In this document: in pieces, positions 56,564 through 64,000 of the stretch
Layout: every line of letters begins with the position of its first letter
How positions within the stretch are numbered: position 1 is the first letter of the stretch
NCBI RefSeq assembly: GCF_001534665.1
Contig: NZ_CP013920.1
Location: forward strand, 1-64,000
Source of the DNA: Candidatus Arsenophonus lipoptenae
GTDB lineage: Bacteria > Pseudomonadota > Gammaproteobacteria > Enterobacterales > Enterobacteriaceae
Length of the DNA stretch: 64,000 nt
Direction: 5' to 3'
The notes under the pieces: model-generated
What the model was told of the DNA's origin: nothing
Databases searched by the model: none
Seen by the model: the letters and a program-made list of their open reading frames with translations, nothing else
Position numbers and translations under genes: made by a program

Positions 56564-57126
56564 AACAAGTATTAATTGTAATTATTGTTGTTACTGCATT
56601 ATTTTTTATCTTTGGATGTATTTTAAAAATTTTTTCTTTATTGATTAAAACAAAAGATAATCAAATAATAAAGAAAATAAATTATATTTTACCTCAAAGT
56701 CAATGTCGTAAATGTGGTCATCAAAATTGCCAATCATATGCAGAAGCGATAGTGATGGAGGGAAATGAAATAAATAAATGTAATCCAGGTGGGAAGTTAG
56801 TTGTTTTAAAAATTGCAGAATTACTTAATATAAAACCATTAGAAATTAATCTGAATAAATTTAAAAAAGAAAAACAAGTAGCTTTTATTGATGAAAATAA
56901 TTGTATTGGTTGTTCAAAGTGTATCCAAAATTGTCCAGTAGATGTTATTATTGGAACAAAACATTCTATGCATACCATTTTAGAACAATTTTGTACTGGT
57001 TGCGAACTTTGTGTAACTCATTGTCCAACAAATTGTATTACTATGATTCCTACAAGAAATCATAATAACAATAAAAAATGGAATGGAATTACTATTCCAA
57101 TACAAAGTATTAAAATACAAACCTAA
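56560..57126 (+). CDS. rsxB: Rsx/Rnf complex ferredoxin subunit RsxB
   Basis: Fe-S subunit on the cytoplasmic face. The 188 residues comprise an N-terminal membrane anchor (about 1-30), a four-cysteine domain ([18 protein letters not shown] with the fourth cysteine in NKCNPGG) and two ferredoxin-type 4Fe-4S motifs ([28 protein letters not shown]). All twelve ligand cysteines are kept, in line with E. coli RsxB (192). Overlaps rsxA by 4 nt; rsxC follows after 40 nt. Confidence 0.96.
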   Translation: MKQVLIVIIVVTALFFIFGCILKIFSLLIKTKDNQIIKKINYILPQSQCRKCGHQNCQSYAEAIVMEGNEINKCNPGGKLVVLKIAELLNIKPLEINLNKFKKEKQVAFIDENNCIGCSKCIQNCPVDVIIGTKHSMHTILEQFCTGCELCVTHCPTNCITMIPTRNHNNNKKWNGITIPIQSIKIQT

Positions 57127-57166
57127 AATATAAAAATAGTTGTCTTCTTTGTAAAAAAATTTAATT

Positions 57167-58786
57167 ATGTTTAATATTTTTCAAAAATTTAAATTTAATA
57201 AAAAAAAGTTATTTGATATTTTAAATAAAATTTATCCATTTAAAATAAAAAAAAAAATAAATTTAGCTCCATTACGAATTCTTCCACTAGCTGATGAATT
57301 TATTATTCCTATCCAACAACATGTAGGTACGTCAGGAGATATTATTGTTAAGCCAGGTGATTATGTATTAAAAGGCCAACCCTTAACCATAGGTTGTAAA
57401 TATAAAATTCCTGTGCATGCAACTACTTCAGGAACTATTATTGAAATAGTAGAATATATAACAGAACAATATTCTGGTCCAAAGGAACTTTGTATTAGAC
57501 TAAAACCAGATAATAAAGATAAATGGTGTGAACTGAAACCTTTAACTAATTATTCACAATACTCTATTAAAGTTGTATTATCACATATTGAACAAGCTGG
57601 AATCGTTGAATTAGGTAATTTATGTTTTCCTACTGCAATAAAACTAAAAAATAATAACAAAGTAATTAGTACTTTAATTATTAATGCAGTAGAGTATGTA
57701 AAAAATGTAATTGCTAATGATCAATTAATACAAGAATATACTGATGAAATAATTGATGGTATTTTAATATTAAAATATATAACAAAACCAAAAAGGATAT
57801 TAATTGTAATTGCAGACAGTAATATAGCATCAATTTTATCATTAAAAAAAGCAATTTATTCTTATAAATATTATATAAAATTAATAGTAATAAAATCTAA
57901 ATATCCTGTATTTGAAAATAAGGTATTAATAAAAATCTTAACAGGAAAAAAAATATTAAGTGGCATCAATCATTCTGCATCAAATATCATGATACAGGAT
58001 ATCAGCACAGTAGTTGCTATTAAACAAGCAATTATTGATGGAAAACCATTAATTGAGCGAGTAGTAACATTAATTAGAGGAGATATAGCAAAAAATTCAA
58101 TTAATTATTTAATTCGTTTTGGTACTCCTATAAATTTTTTTTTAAAATATATTAATTATATACCACAATCAAATCAAATGATTATTATTGGAGGACCATT
58201 AATAGGTTTTACTTTATCTAATTTTAATATACCTTTTGTTAAACTAAATAATTATATTACTGTAATTAATTCAACAAAAATAGAACAACATTCTATTGAA
58301 TATCCTTGTATTAAATGTGATCGCTGCACCCAAGTTTGTCCAGTTAATTTATCCCCGCAACAATTATATCGGTTTATTAAAGGACAAGAATATGAAAAAG
58401 CACAAAAAATTAATTTATTACATTGTATAGAATGTGGTGCTTGTGATTATGTATGTCCAAGTAATATTACACTTGTAAAATACTATCGGCAAGCAAAATT
58501 TAAAATTCAAATTTTTAATAAAGAAAAGCAAAGTGCTGCTGATGCAAAAAATAGATTTGAAGCTAAAAATTTACGCATTGAACAAAATAAAATTTTGCAA
58601 CAAAAATATAAACAACAAATTGAAATAACATTAAAAAATGATGAAAAAATAGAAACAACTATATCTACTAATAAAATAAAAAATACTATAAAACAAAAAT
58701 CTCTGGAATTAAGAAAAGCTATAATAGCAGATGCTGTTGCACGTGTTAAAGAAAAACGCAATAAACTAGATATTTATAATAAATAA
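57167..58786 (+). CDS. rsxC: Rsx/Rnf complex subunit RsxC lacking its NADH/FMN motifs
   Basis: In the family RsxC is the cytoplasmic NADH- and FMN-binding subunit, related to NuoF, with two 4Fe-4S clusters. The 539 residues keep the N-terminal region (PIQQHVGTSGDIIVKPGDYV, VHATTSGTI), the domain with GGPLIGFTL, and both cluster motifs CIKCDRCTQVCPVN and CIECGACDYVCPSN. The nucleotide and flavin motifs are gone: the loop GLGGAGFPTGVKL of E. coli is ELGNLCFPTAIKL here (residues about 148-160), AECEPY is AVEYVK (174-179), and YPSGGAKQL is YPVFENKVL (246-254). The long repeat-rich C-terminal tail of E. coli RsxC is mostly absent, common in the family. It probably cannot oxidise NADH. Confidence 0.93.
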   Translation: MFNIFQKFKFNKKKLFDILNKIYPFKIKKKINLAPLRILPLADEFIIPIQQHVGTSGDIIVKPGDYVLKGQPLTIGCKYKIPVHATTSGTIIEIVEYITEQYSGPKELCIRLKPDNKDKWCELKPLTNYSQYSIKVVLSHIEQAGIVELGNLCFPTAIKLKNNNKVISTLIINAVEYVKNVIANDQLIQEYTDEIIDGILILKYITKPKRILIVIADSNIASILSLKKAIYSYKYYIKLIVIKSKYPVFENKVLIKILTGKKILSGINHSASNIMIQDISTVVAIKQAIIDGKPLIERVVTLIRGDIAKNSINYLIRFGTPINFFLKYINYIPQSNQMIIIGGPLIGFTLSNFNIPFVKLNNYITVINSTKIEQHSIEYPCIKCDRCTQVCPVNLSPQQLYRFIKGQEYEKAQKINLLHCIECGACDYVCPSNITLVKYYRQAKFKIQIFNKEKQSAADAKNRFEAKNLRIEQNKILQQKYKQQIEITLKNDEKIETTISTNKIKNTIKQKSLELRKAIIADAVARVKEKRNKLDIYNK

Positions 58787-58836
58787 AATAATCTTTGATT
58801 ATTTAAAAGATATATATATTAATATAAAATGATAAA

Positions 58837-59898
58837 ATGAAGATAAATAATTTAAAAATAGCAAGCTTACCATTTATTTATAAAAAACAAAGTATTAGTA
58901 ATATAATGTTATTAGTAGTCATTGCATCTATTCCAGGTATTTGTTGTCAAATTTATTTTTTTAATAGTGGGACAGTTTACCAAATTTTGGTAGCTATTAT
59001 AACAGCTTTAATTTGTGAATCTATTGCTTTAAAATTAAGAAAATTTTCGGTTATTAATAATTTAAAAGATAATTCAGCATTAGTAACAGCTATTATATTA
59101 GCTATTAGTATACCTCCTTTATCACCATGGTGGTTAATAGTTTTAGGAACTTCTTTTGCAATATTAATTGCGAAGCATGTTTATGGAGGATTAGGACAGA
59201 ATATATTTAATCCAGCAATGGTAGGTTACGTTGTATTGTTGATCTCATTCCCTATGCATATGAATAATTGGGCATCACAGATAGAATATCAATTCATAAA
59301 TAAAAATATTATAACTCCATCACAAATAATTTTTAAGGGTAATACTATTACAAAATCAATATCAAATCATTTAACTATAAACGATAAAAATTTAAATCAA
59401 AATATGTTATTCAAGAGTTTTAAAAACTCTATATTAAATAACTCAATAAATAAAATATACCAAAAATTAATTTTAAAAGATTCATCAATCAATACCAATA
59501 TTAATTGGTTATGGATAAATATTGCATATTTATTTGGTGGTATTATAATGATTCATTATAAAATAATTAGTTGGCAAATTCCTTTAGCATTTTTAACCAC
59601 AGTAGTAATTTGTTCATTATTAAGTTGGTTAATTATGCCATCAGAATACAATTCTCCAATTGTACATCTATTCTTCTCTGGAAGAACTATGCTTAGCTGT
59701 TTTTTTATTGCTACAGATCCAGTTACAGCTACAAATACAAAAAATGGACGTATTATTTACGGTTCATTAATTGGTTTATTAGTTTGGATTGCACATATTT
59801 TTGGTAGTTATCATGATGCTTTTGCAGTATTACTAGCTAATATTTGCGCTCCTGTAATTGATCATTACAGTAAACATCGTATTTATAGTTATAAATAA
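58837..59898 (+). CDS. rsxD: Rsx/Rnf complex membrane subunit RsxD, FMN-threonine replaced
   Basis: Multi-span subunit that in the family carries a covalent FMN on a threonine facing the periplasmic side. The 353 residues (352 in E. coli) align well: LKDNSALVTAIILAISIPPL, YGGLGQNIFNPAMVGYVVLLISFPM, ATDPVTATNTKNGR. The FMN attachment motif SQAT of E. coli is NQNM here in an ungapped local alignment, with Met190 (codon 59404-59406) in place of the threonine. The surrounding loop (about 165-215) is the most diverged part. Membrane helices look intact. Confidence 0.93.
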   Translation: MKINNLKIASLPFIYKKQSISNIMLLVVIASIPGICCQIYFFNSGTVYQILVAIITALICESIALKLRKFSVINNLKDNSALVTAIILAISIPPLSPWWLIVLGTSFAILIAKHVYGGLGQNIFNPAMVGYVVLLISFPMHMNNWASQIEYQFINKNIITPSQIIFKGNTITKSISNHLTINDKNLNQNMLFKSFKNSILNNSINKIYQKLILKDSSINTNINWLWINIAYLFGGIIMIHYKIISWQIPLAFLTTVVICSLLSWLIMPSEYNSPIVHLFFSGRTMLSCFFIATDPVTATNTKNGRIIYGSLIGLLVWIAHIFGSYHDAFAVLLANICAPVIDHYSKHRIYSYK

Positions 59899-59908
59899 GG
59901 ATAAATAG

Positions 59909-60202
59909 ATGTTAAAATTAATTAAACGTTATGGAATTATATTAGCTATATTCGGGTCTATTACCACTGGAATAACAGAAGTTATTTACATAATAACTAA
60001 TAATAACATTAATAACAATAAACTCATAATGTCACAAAAAGTATTTGATCAAATCAAAACTTATGATTTATATTATAACAATTTAATAAAAAAATGTTAT
60101 TTATTTAAGAGAAATAATCTTGAAGATAACTCTTTTAATTTTATACATTTTGGATGTCCTAAAAACATAACGATATATTGTTGTAATCATAAAATATACT
60201 AA
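59909..60202 (+). pseudogene. rsxG: RsxG remnant without FMN domain
   Basis: RsxG is normally about 206 residues: an N-terminal membrane helix and a periplasmic domain with FMN covalently bound to the threonine of an SGAT motif near residue 175. Here 97 codons remain. Residues 1-75 match (MLKLIKRYGIILAIFGSITTGITE, KVFDQIKTYDLYYNN, CYLF), then similarity fades and a stop follows. The 239 bp to rsxE are too short and too AT-rich to encode the missing 110 residues, in any frame. AAGGA still precedes the start, so a membrane-anchored stub might be made. Confidence 0.9.
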
Positions 60203-60441
60203 AAATTGATATTTATTATTATTTTAAATAAATATATTTTTTAATATGTAGTATTTAATATAACTAAGTAAAGTAAACAAAATTATATATTAATATTTTT
60301 CTTTATGCTTTACATAAAAAAATTAAAATTTGATTATTATAATTAAACAATAATTATATAGATAAATAGTTCAAATTAAACTAAAATTACTAATAAATTA
60401 TATAATATTTTTAAAATAATTTACTTTTATTATATCTTTAA

Positions 60442-61104
60442 ATGAATAAAATAAATAAATTTAAAATAATTTTTATCAATAGAGTATGGGAGGATAATTC
60501 TCTAATAGTTCAACTATTGGGTTTATGTCCGTTATTAGCTGGTTCTTCAACAATTATTAATTCTTTAATTTTAGGATTAATTACAACATTTATATTATGT
60601 TTTAGTAATACTCTAATTTCAATCTTTCATTATTGGATTCCAAGTGAAATACGTATTCCAATTTATATTATAATTATTTCATTTATTGTTTCAACTGTAC
60701 AAATATTAATTAATACCTATGCTCCTAATTTGTATCAATCTTTAGGCATTTTTATACCTTTAATTGTTACTAACTGTATTATTATTGAGCGAGCTGAAAA
60801 TTACGCTATTAAAAATAATATATATAAATCAGCAATTGATGGTTTATCCATGGGATTAGGTATTACAATAGCAATGTTTTTTTTAGGAGCAATTAAAGAA
60901 ATATTAGGCCAAGGAACCCTATTTGATCATGCAGATTTGTTATTAGGAGGATGGGCAAAAATATTACGTATTGAAATATTTAAATTTAATTTTCCTTTTT
61001 TATTTGCTGTATTACCTCCTGGATCTTTAATTGGACTAGGTTTAATTTTAGCTATAAATTTTTGTATTGATAAAAGAGTAAAAAAATATTTTAATAAACA
61101 CTGA
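60442..61104 (+). CDS. rsxE: Rsx/Rnf complex membrane subunit RsxE
   Basis: Six-helix membrane subunit, paralogous to RsxA and inserted in the opposite orientation. The 220 residues (231 in E. coli) keep both [2Fe-2S] ligand cysteines ([20 protein letters not shown]), [54 protein letters not shown] and [10 protein letters not shown]. The C-terminal tail is shorter. It is followed by nth after 32 nt, the ancestral rsx-nth order. Confidence 0.95.
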   Translation: MNKINKFKIIFINRVWEDNSLIVQLLGLCPLLAGSSTIINSLILGLITTFILCFSNTLISIFHYWIPSEIRIPIYIIIISFIVSTVQILINTYAPNLYQSLGIFIPLIVTNCIIIERAENYAIKNNIYKSAIDGLSMGLGITIAMFFLGAIKEILGQGTLFDHADLLLGGWAKILRIEIFKFNFPFLFAVLPPGSLIGLGLILAINFCIDKRVKKYFNKH

Positions 61105-61136
61105 ACTGCAATAAAAATTTAAATAAATGATAAATT

Positions 61137-61781
61137 ATGGATGCACAAAATAGAATAGCAATTCTAAATCGATTACATGATAAAAACCCCACACCAAAAA
61201 TAGAATTAATTTTTAATTCATCTTTTGAATTGCTAATTTCTGTATTGCTATCAGCCCAAACGACTGATAAAAGTGTGAATAAGGCAACGGCTAAATTATA
61301 TCAAGTAGCTAATACAGCTGAAAAAATGTTAAATCTTGGTCTAGATAAAATAAAAAATCATATTAAAACAATAGGATTGTCTAATACTAAAGCTAAAAAT
61401 ATTATAAAAATATGTCAAATATTAATTGATAAATATAATGGTAAAGTACCTGAAAATCGTGAATTCCTAGAATCATTACCTGGAATTGGACGTAAAACTG
61501 CAAATGTAGTTTTGAATATTGCTTTTGGTTGGCCAACAATAGCTGTTGATACCCATGTATTTCGTGTATGTAATCGTACAAATTTTGTAACTGGTAAAAA
61601 TGTTATTGAGGTTGAACAAAAATTAATTGAAATAGTACCAATTAAATTTAAATTTAACTTTAATCTTTGGTTTGTATTACATGGTCGTTATACATGCACT
61701 GCTAGAAAACCATTTTGTAATATTTGTATTATTGAAAATTTATGTGAATTTAATAATAAACACAATCACAAAGTCTGTTAA
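61137..61781 (+). CDS. nth: endonuclease III
   Basis: Base-excision DNA glycosylase/AP lyase removing oxidised pyrimidines. The 214 residues (211 in E. coli) contain the helix-hairpin-helix with the catalytic lysine (LESLPGIGRKTANVVLN), the catalytic aspartate (AVDTHVFRVCNRT) and the C-terminal 4Fe-4S ligand pattern C-x6-C-x2-C-x5-C (CTARKPFCNICIIENLC). Intact. Last gene of the rsx operon. One of few DNA repair genes visible in this window. Confidence 0.97.
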   Translation: MDAQNRIAILNRLHDKNPTPKIELIFNSSFELLISVLLSAQTTDKSVNKATAKLYQVANTAEKMLNLGLDKIKNHIKTIGLSNTKAKNIIKICQILIDKYNGKVPENREFLESLPGIGRKTANVVLNIAFGWPTIAVDTHVFRVCNRTNFVTGKNVIEVEQKLIEIVPIKFKFNFNLWFVLHGRYTCTARKPFCNICIIENLCEFNNKHNHKVC

Positions 61782-61868
61782 TTAATGAATAATATTTAAG
61801 TTGTAAACAAATATATTATATTTTTATATGCAATGTTGATTTAAAATTACTTATGTTTTGTGATTCCA

Positions 61869-61896
61869 ATCATTTTTAATTAGAAATGATAATTTT
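61869..61896 (+). terminator. hairpin with T-rich tail after nth
   Basis: Arms ATCATTT (61869-61875) and AAATGAT (61884-61890) with an 8-nt loop, followed by AATTTTTATTATTAT. It lies about 90 nt after the nth stop and could end the rsx-nth message. Stem is short. Confidence 0.4.
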
Positions 61897-62049
61897 TATT
61901 ATTATCTTAGTTTGTGTTAACAATTTTTATTGGTTGTAATGTAAATGTAATTATGCGTACTATATAATTGCCATTTAATACAAAACTTTATTATCAACTT
62001 TAATAATTTTTTGTATTTTTCATTTATTGTTTGATATTGGTTGATAGAT

Positions 62050-62790
62050 TTATTTAATCCATCCAATTAAACGATTAATATATTCTAAAGTCAACACTGG
62101 ATTATCACTATAAGTGATAGGACGACCTATAACTATATAATCAACACCAATATTAATAGCTTTTTCAGGAGTCATTATTCTACATTGATCATCTAATTTT
62201 GCGCCAATTAAACGAATACCAGGTGTAACTAATAAAAAATCATTATCATTACAAATTGACTTTAATATTAATGCTTCATTAGCTGAACAAACAATTCCAT
62301 CTAAACCACATTTTTTTACTAATTGTGCTAATTTTAAGACATAATTATTTAATGATTGATTGATACCAATATGATGTAAATCTATTTGTTCTATACTAGT
62401 TAATACAGTAATTGCAATTAATAGTGGTGCATTTTTTCCATATTCAGCTAATGCTTTTTTAGCAGCTATCATCATTTTATATCCACCACTAGAATGAAGA
62501 TTAACCATCCAAACACCCATTTCTGCAGCAGATTTAACAGCTTGGGCAACAATATTTGGAATATCATGAAATTTTAAATCTAAAAAAACTTGAAATCCCC
62601 TATCATGTAATATTTTAATAAATTTAGGACCATATAAGGTAAACATATGGATTCCTACCTTTAAACGGCATAATTTAGGACTAATATTATCAACAAATGA
62701 CAATGCATCTTTCAAATCATGAAAATCTAATGCAACAATAATAGGTGATATAGCAGAAGATAAAAAAGTATTTCGTATATTAACTATCAT
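62050..62790 (-). CDS. pyrF: orotidine 5'-phosphate decarboxylase
   Basis: Final step of UMP synthesis. The 246-residue TIM-barrel protein (245 in E. coli) holds PIIVALDF, the catalytic lysine-aspartate tetrad region [43 protein letters not shown] and the phosphate-binding [12 protein letters not shown]. It follows lapB by 23 nt as in E. coli (yciM-pyrF); yciH, the next gene there, is absent. UMP made here is the substrate of PyrH at 29318-30046. Confidence 0.97.
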   Translation of the reverse strand: MIVNIRNTFLSSAISPIIVALDFHDLKDALSFVDNISPKLCRLKVGIHMFTLYGPKFIKILHDRGFQVFLDLKFHDIPNIVAQAVKSAAEMGVWMVNLHSSGGYKMMIAAKKALAEYGKNAPLLIAITVLTSIEQIDLHHIGINQSLNNYVLKLAQLVKKCGLDGIVCSANEALILKSICNDNDFLLVTPGIRLIGAKLDDQCRIMTPEKAINIGVDYIVIGRPITYSDNPVLTLEYINRLIGWIK

Positions 62791-62813
62791 ATTTATAGCC
62801 TTTACAAAATTAT

Positions 62814-63983
62814 TTATTGACCATTAAGTCCTTTTATTGGTTTTATTGTATCCCAAGATCGGCATGATGGACAAGACCAATATAAGGAATGTGCGTTAAA
62901 CCCACATTTACGACAACAATAAGCAGGTTTTAAACGAATTTGTTCACTAACCATATTACGTATTAATTTTAAAATTTCTTTTGTATTACCTTCTTCAATA
63001 TCAGCTAAATGATAATCAATTAGTTTACAAAACAATCTCATTGTTGGATATATCTCTATTTGTTGTTTAATAAATATTTGTGCTTTTTCTGGACCATTTC
63101 TTTTTTCAATTATTTCAGCTAAATAAAGTTGGGCAGTTGCTCCACAATTAGCAGTGACACATTGCCGTATATAAGATTCCCAATCATTCCAAACTGATAA
63201 ATGATCATAACATTCATATAACATAGATAAAGTATCATTAGCTAAATCTTTATCTTGATTAAAAACTTGTTTAAGTACTGAAATAGCTTTATCATATTCC
63301 CCACGAGCTATATGAATACGACCTTTCATTATGGAAACTCTTGCACCATTTTTATCGGATTTAGAAGCCTGATTTAATAAAAAAAATGCTCCATCTAAAT
63401 CATTAGCGGTAAGTTTTAATAATGCTAGTTCACAATAAAAATGGGCTATTTCTTCTTTTAATTGAGGATTTCCCATTTTAACTAATTTTTTAGCAATATT
63501 GATTGCCTTATGCCAATCACTAGTTGCCTGATAAATGGTAAGCAATGATTGTAATGCACTGAAGCGAAAATTTTGTTTATCAACTAATTGCAAAAAAATA
63601 TTTCTTGCACGATCATAAACCCCTGCAGATAAATAATCTCGCCCTAATTGTTGTGTTGCTAATAGTTTTTGATTAAATGATAATGAATTATTTTCAAACA
63701 ATGATTGATGGATACGAATAGCTCTCTCAATTTCTCCAATTGAACGAAAAAGATTACCTAATGTTAAATGAGCTTCAAAAACTGAACTATCTTTTTTTAA
63801 GATATCTAAAAATAAATTAACTTCTTTATCTTCTTGATTAGATAATATAAAATTTATACCAGCTACATATTCGCGAGACAACCGTTCAATATTTTTCCGT
63901 TTATCTTGTTGAACACTTCTACGTCCTTTATACCAACCATAAGCAGCTGAAATGGGTAATAGTATAAACAGCAGCTCTAACAT
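62814..63983 (-). CDS. lapB: lipopolysaccharide assembly protein B LapB (YciM)
   Basis: Inner-membrane-anchored TPR protein that in E. coli guides FtsH to degrade LpxC and so balances lipopolysaccharide against phospholipid. The 389 residues equal the E. coli length: N-terminal anchor ([20 protein letters not shown]), nine or so TPR units (for example [36 protein letters not shown]) and a C-terminal rubredoxin-like metal site [18 protein letters not shown]. Its retention alongside lpxA, lpxB and lpxD suggests that lipid A levels are still controlled. lapA would lie just beyond the window edge. Confidence 0.96.
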   Translation of the reverse strand: MLELLFILLPISAAYGWYKGRRSVQQDKRKNIERLSREYVAGINFILSNQEDKEVNLFLDILKKDSSVFEAHLTLGNLFRSIGEIERAIRIHQSLFENNSLSFNQKLLATQQLGRDYLSAGVYDRARNIFLQLVDKQNFRFSALQSLLTIYQATSDWHKAINIAKKLVKMGNPQLKEEIAHFYCELALLKLTANDLDGAFFLLNQASKSDKNGARVSIMKGRIHIARGEYDKAISVLKQVFNQDKDLANDTLSMLYECYDHLSVWNDWESYIRQCVTANCGATAQLYLAEIIEKRNGPEKAQIFIKQQIEIYPTMRLFCKLIDYHLADIEEGNTKEILKLIRNMVSEQIRLKPAYCCRKCGFNAHSLYWSCPSCRSWDTIKPIKGLNGQ

Positions 63984-64000
63984 AAAAATTATACCTTTTC

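Overview
The window is 64 kb of a very AT-rich (GC about one quarter by eye), strongly reduced gammaproteobacterial chromosome. Almost every protein aligns end to end with an Escherichia coli homologue, and gene order is still recognisably enterobacterial, but many genes are missing from otherwise conserved blocks. Roughly four fifths is coding; the rest is AT-rich spacer, including two gene deserts of about 1.95 kb each. I see no transposase, phage gene, integrase or CRISPR array. This combination (erosion, long AT spacers, trimmed protein ends, single tRNA copies, a poly(A) frameshift) points to a long-term insect endosymbiont in the Enterobacterales. An Arsenophonus/Riesia-type or Wigglesworthia-type symbiont would fit, but I cannot settle the genus from sequence alone.

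Layout. 1-6070 (minus): cydA-cydB-cydX, then tolB-pal-cpoB, with tolQ, tolR and tolA absent from between them and CpoB cut down to its coiled-coil half. 6485-10857: clpB (short isoform only), rluD, and divergent bamD. 11217-31838 (minus): the long envelope and translation block rpsB-tsf-pyrH-frr-dxr-uppS-cdsA-rseP-bamA-skp-lpxD-fabZ-lpxA-lpxB-dnaE-accA-tilS, lacking only rnhB, ldcC and yaeR relative to E. coli. 32310-36952: map, gpmA, tRNA-Val and tRNA-Lys, gltX, tRNA-Ala. 37574-44223: ligA, a desert where zipA-cysZ-cysK would be, then ptsH-ptsI-crr. 44551-48901: pdxH (frameshifted in an A9 tract), tyrS, ssb, ghxP. A second desert follows, then mdfA (50850), lolCDE (52601-55769), rsxABCD-(rsxG remnant)-rsxE-nth (55979-61781) and, on the minus strand, lapB-pyrF.

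How the genes work together. The cell keeps a real Gram-negative envelope: lipid A synthesis (LpxA, LpxB, LpxD, FabZ, LapB control), outer-membrane protein assembly (BamA, BamD, Skp), lipoprotein export (LolCDE), Pal/TolB, CDP-diacylglycerol, undecaprenyl and isoprenoid precursors (CdsA, UppS, Dxr). It imports sugar by the PTS, respires with cytochrome bd, salvages guanine/hypoxanthine (GhxP), makes UMP (PyrF, PyrH) and probably pyridoxal phosphate (PdxH).

The most unusual part is the Rsx (Rnf-type) complex. All Fe-S cysteines of RsxA, RsxB, RsxC and RsxE are kept, but the flavin and NADH sites appear erased: the glycine-rich NADH/FMN loop and companion motifs of RsxC, the FMN-carrying threonine of RsxD, and the whole FMN-carrying half of RsxG. 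This looks like a flavin-free, Fe-S-only derivative of Rsx, or a complex caught in decay. Other points of interest are a tRNA-Val with C instead of the near-universal U at position 33, the pdxH slippage site, an N-domain-less ClpB as the only isoform, and several perfect inverted repeats in the spacers.
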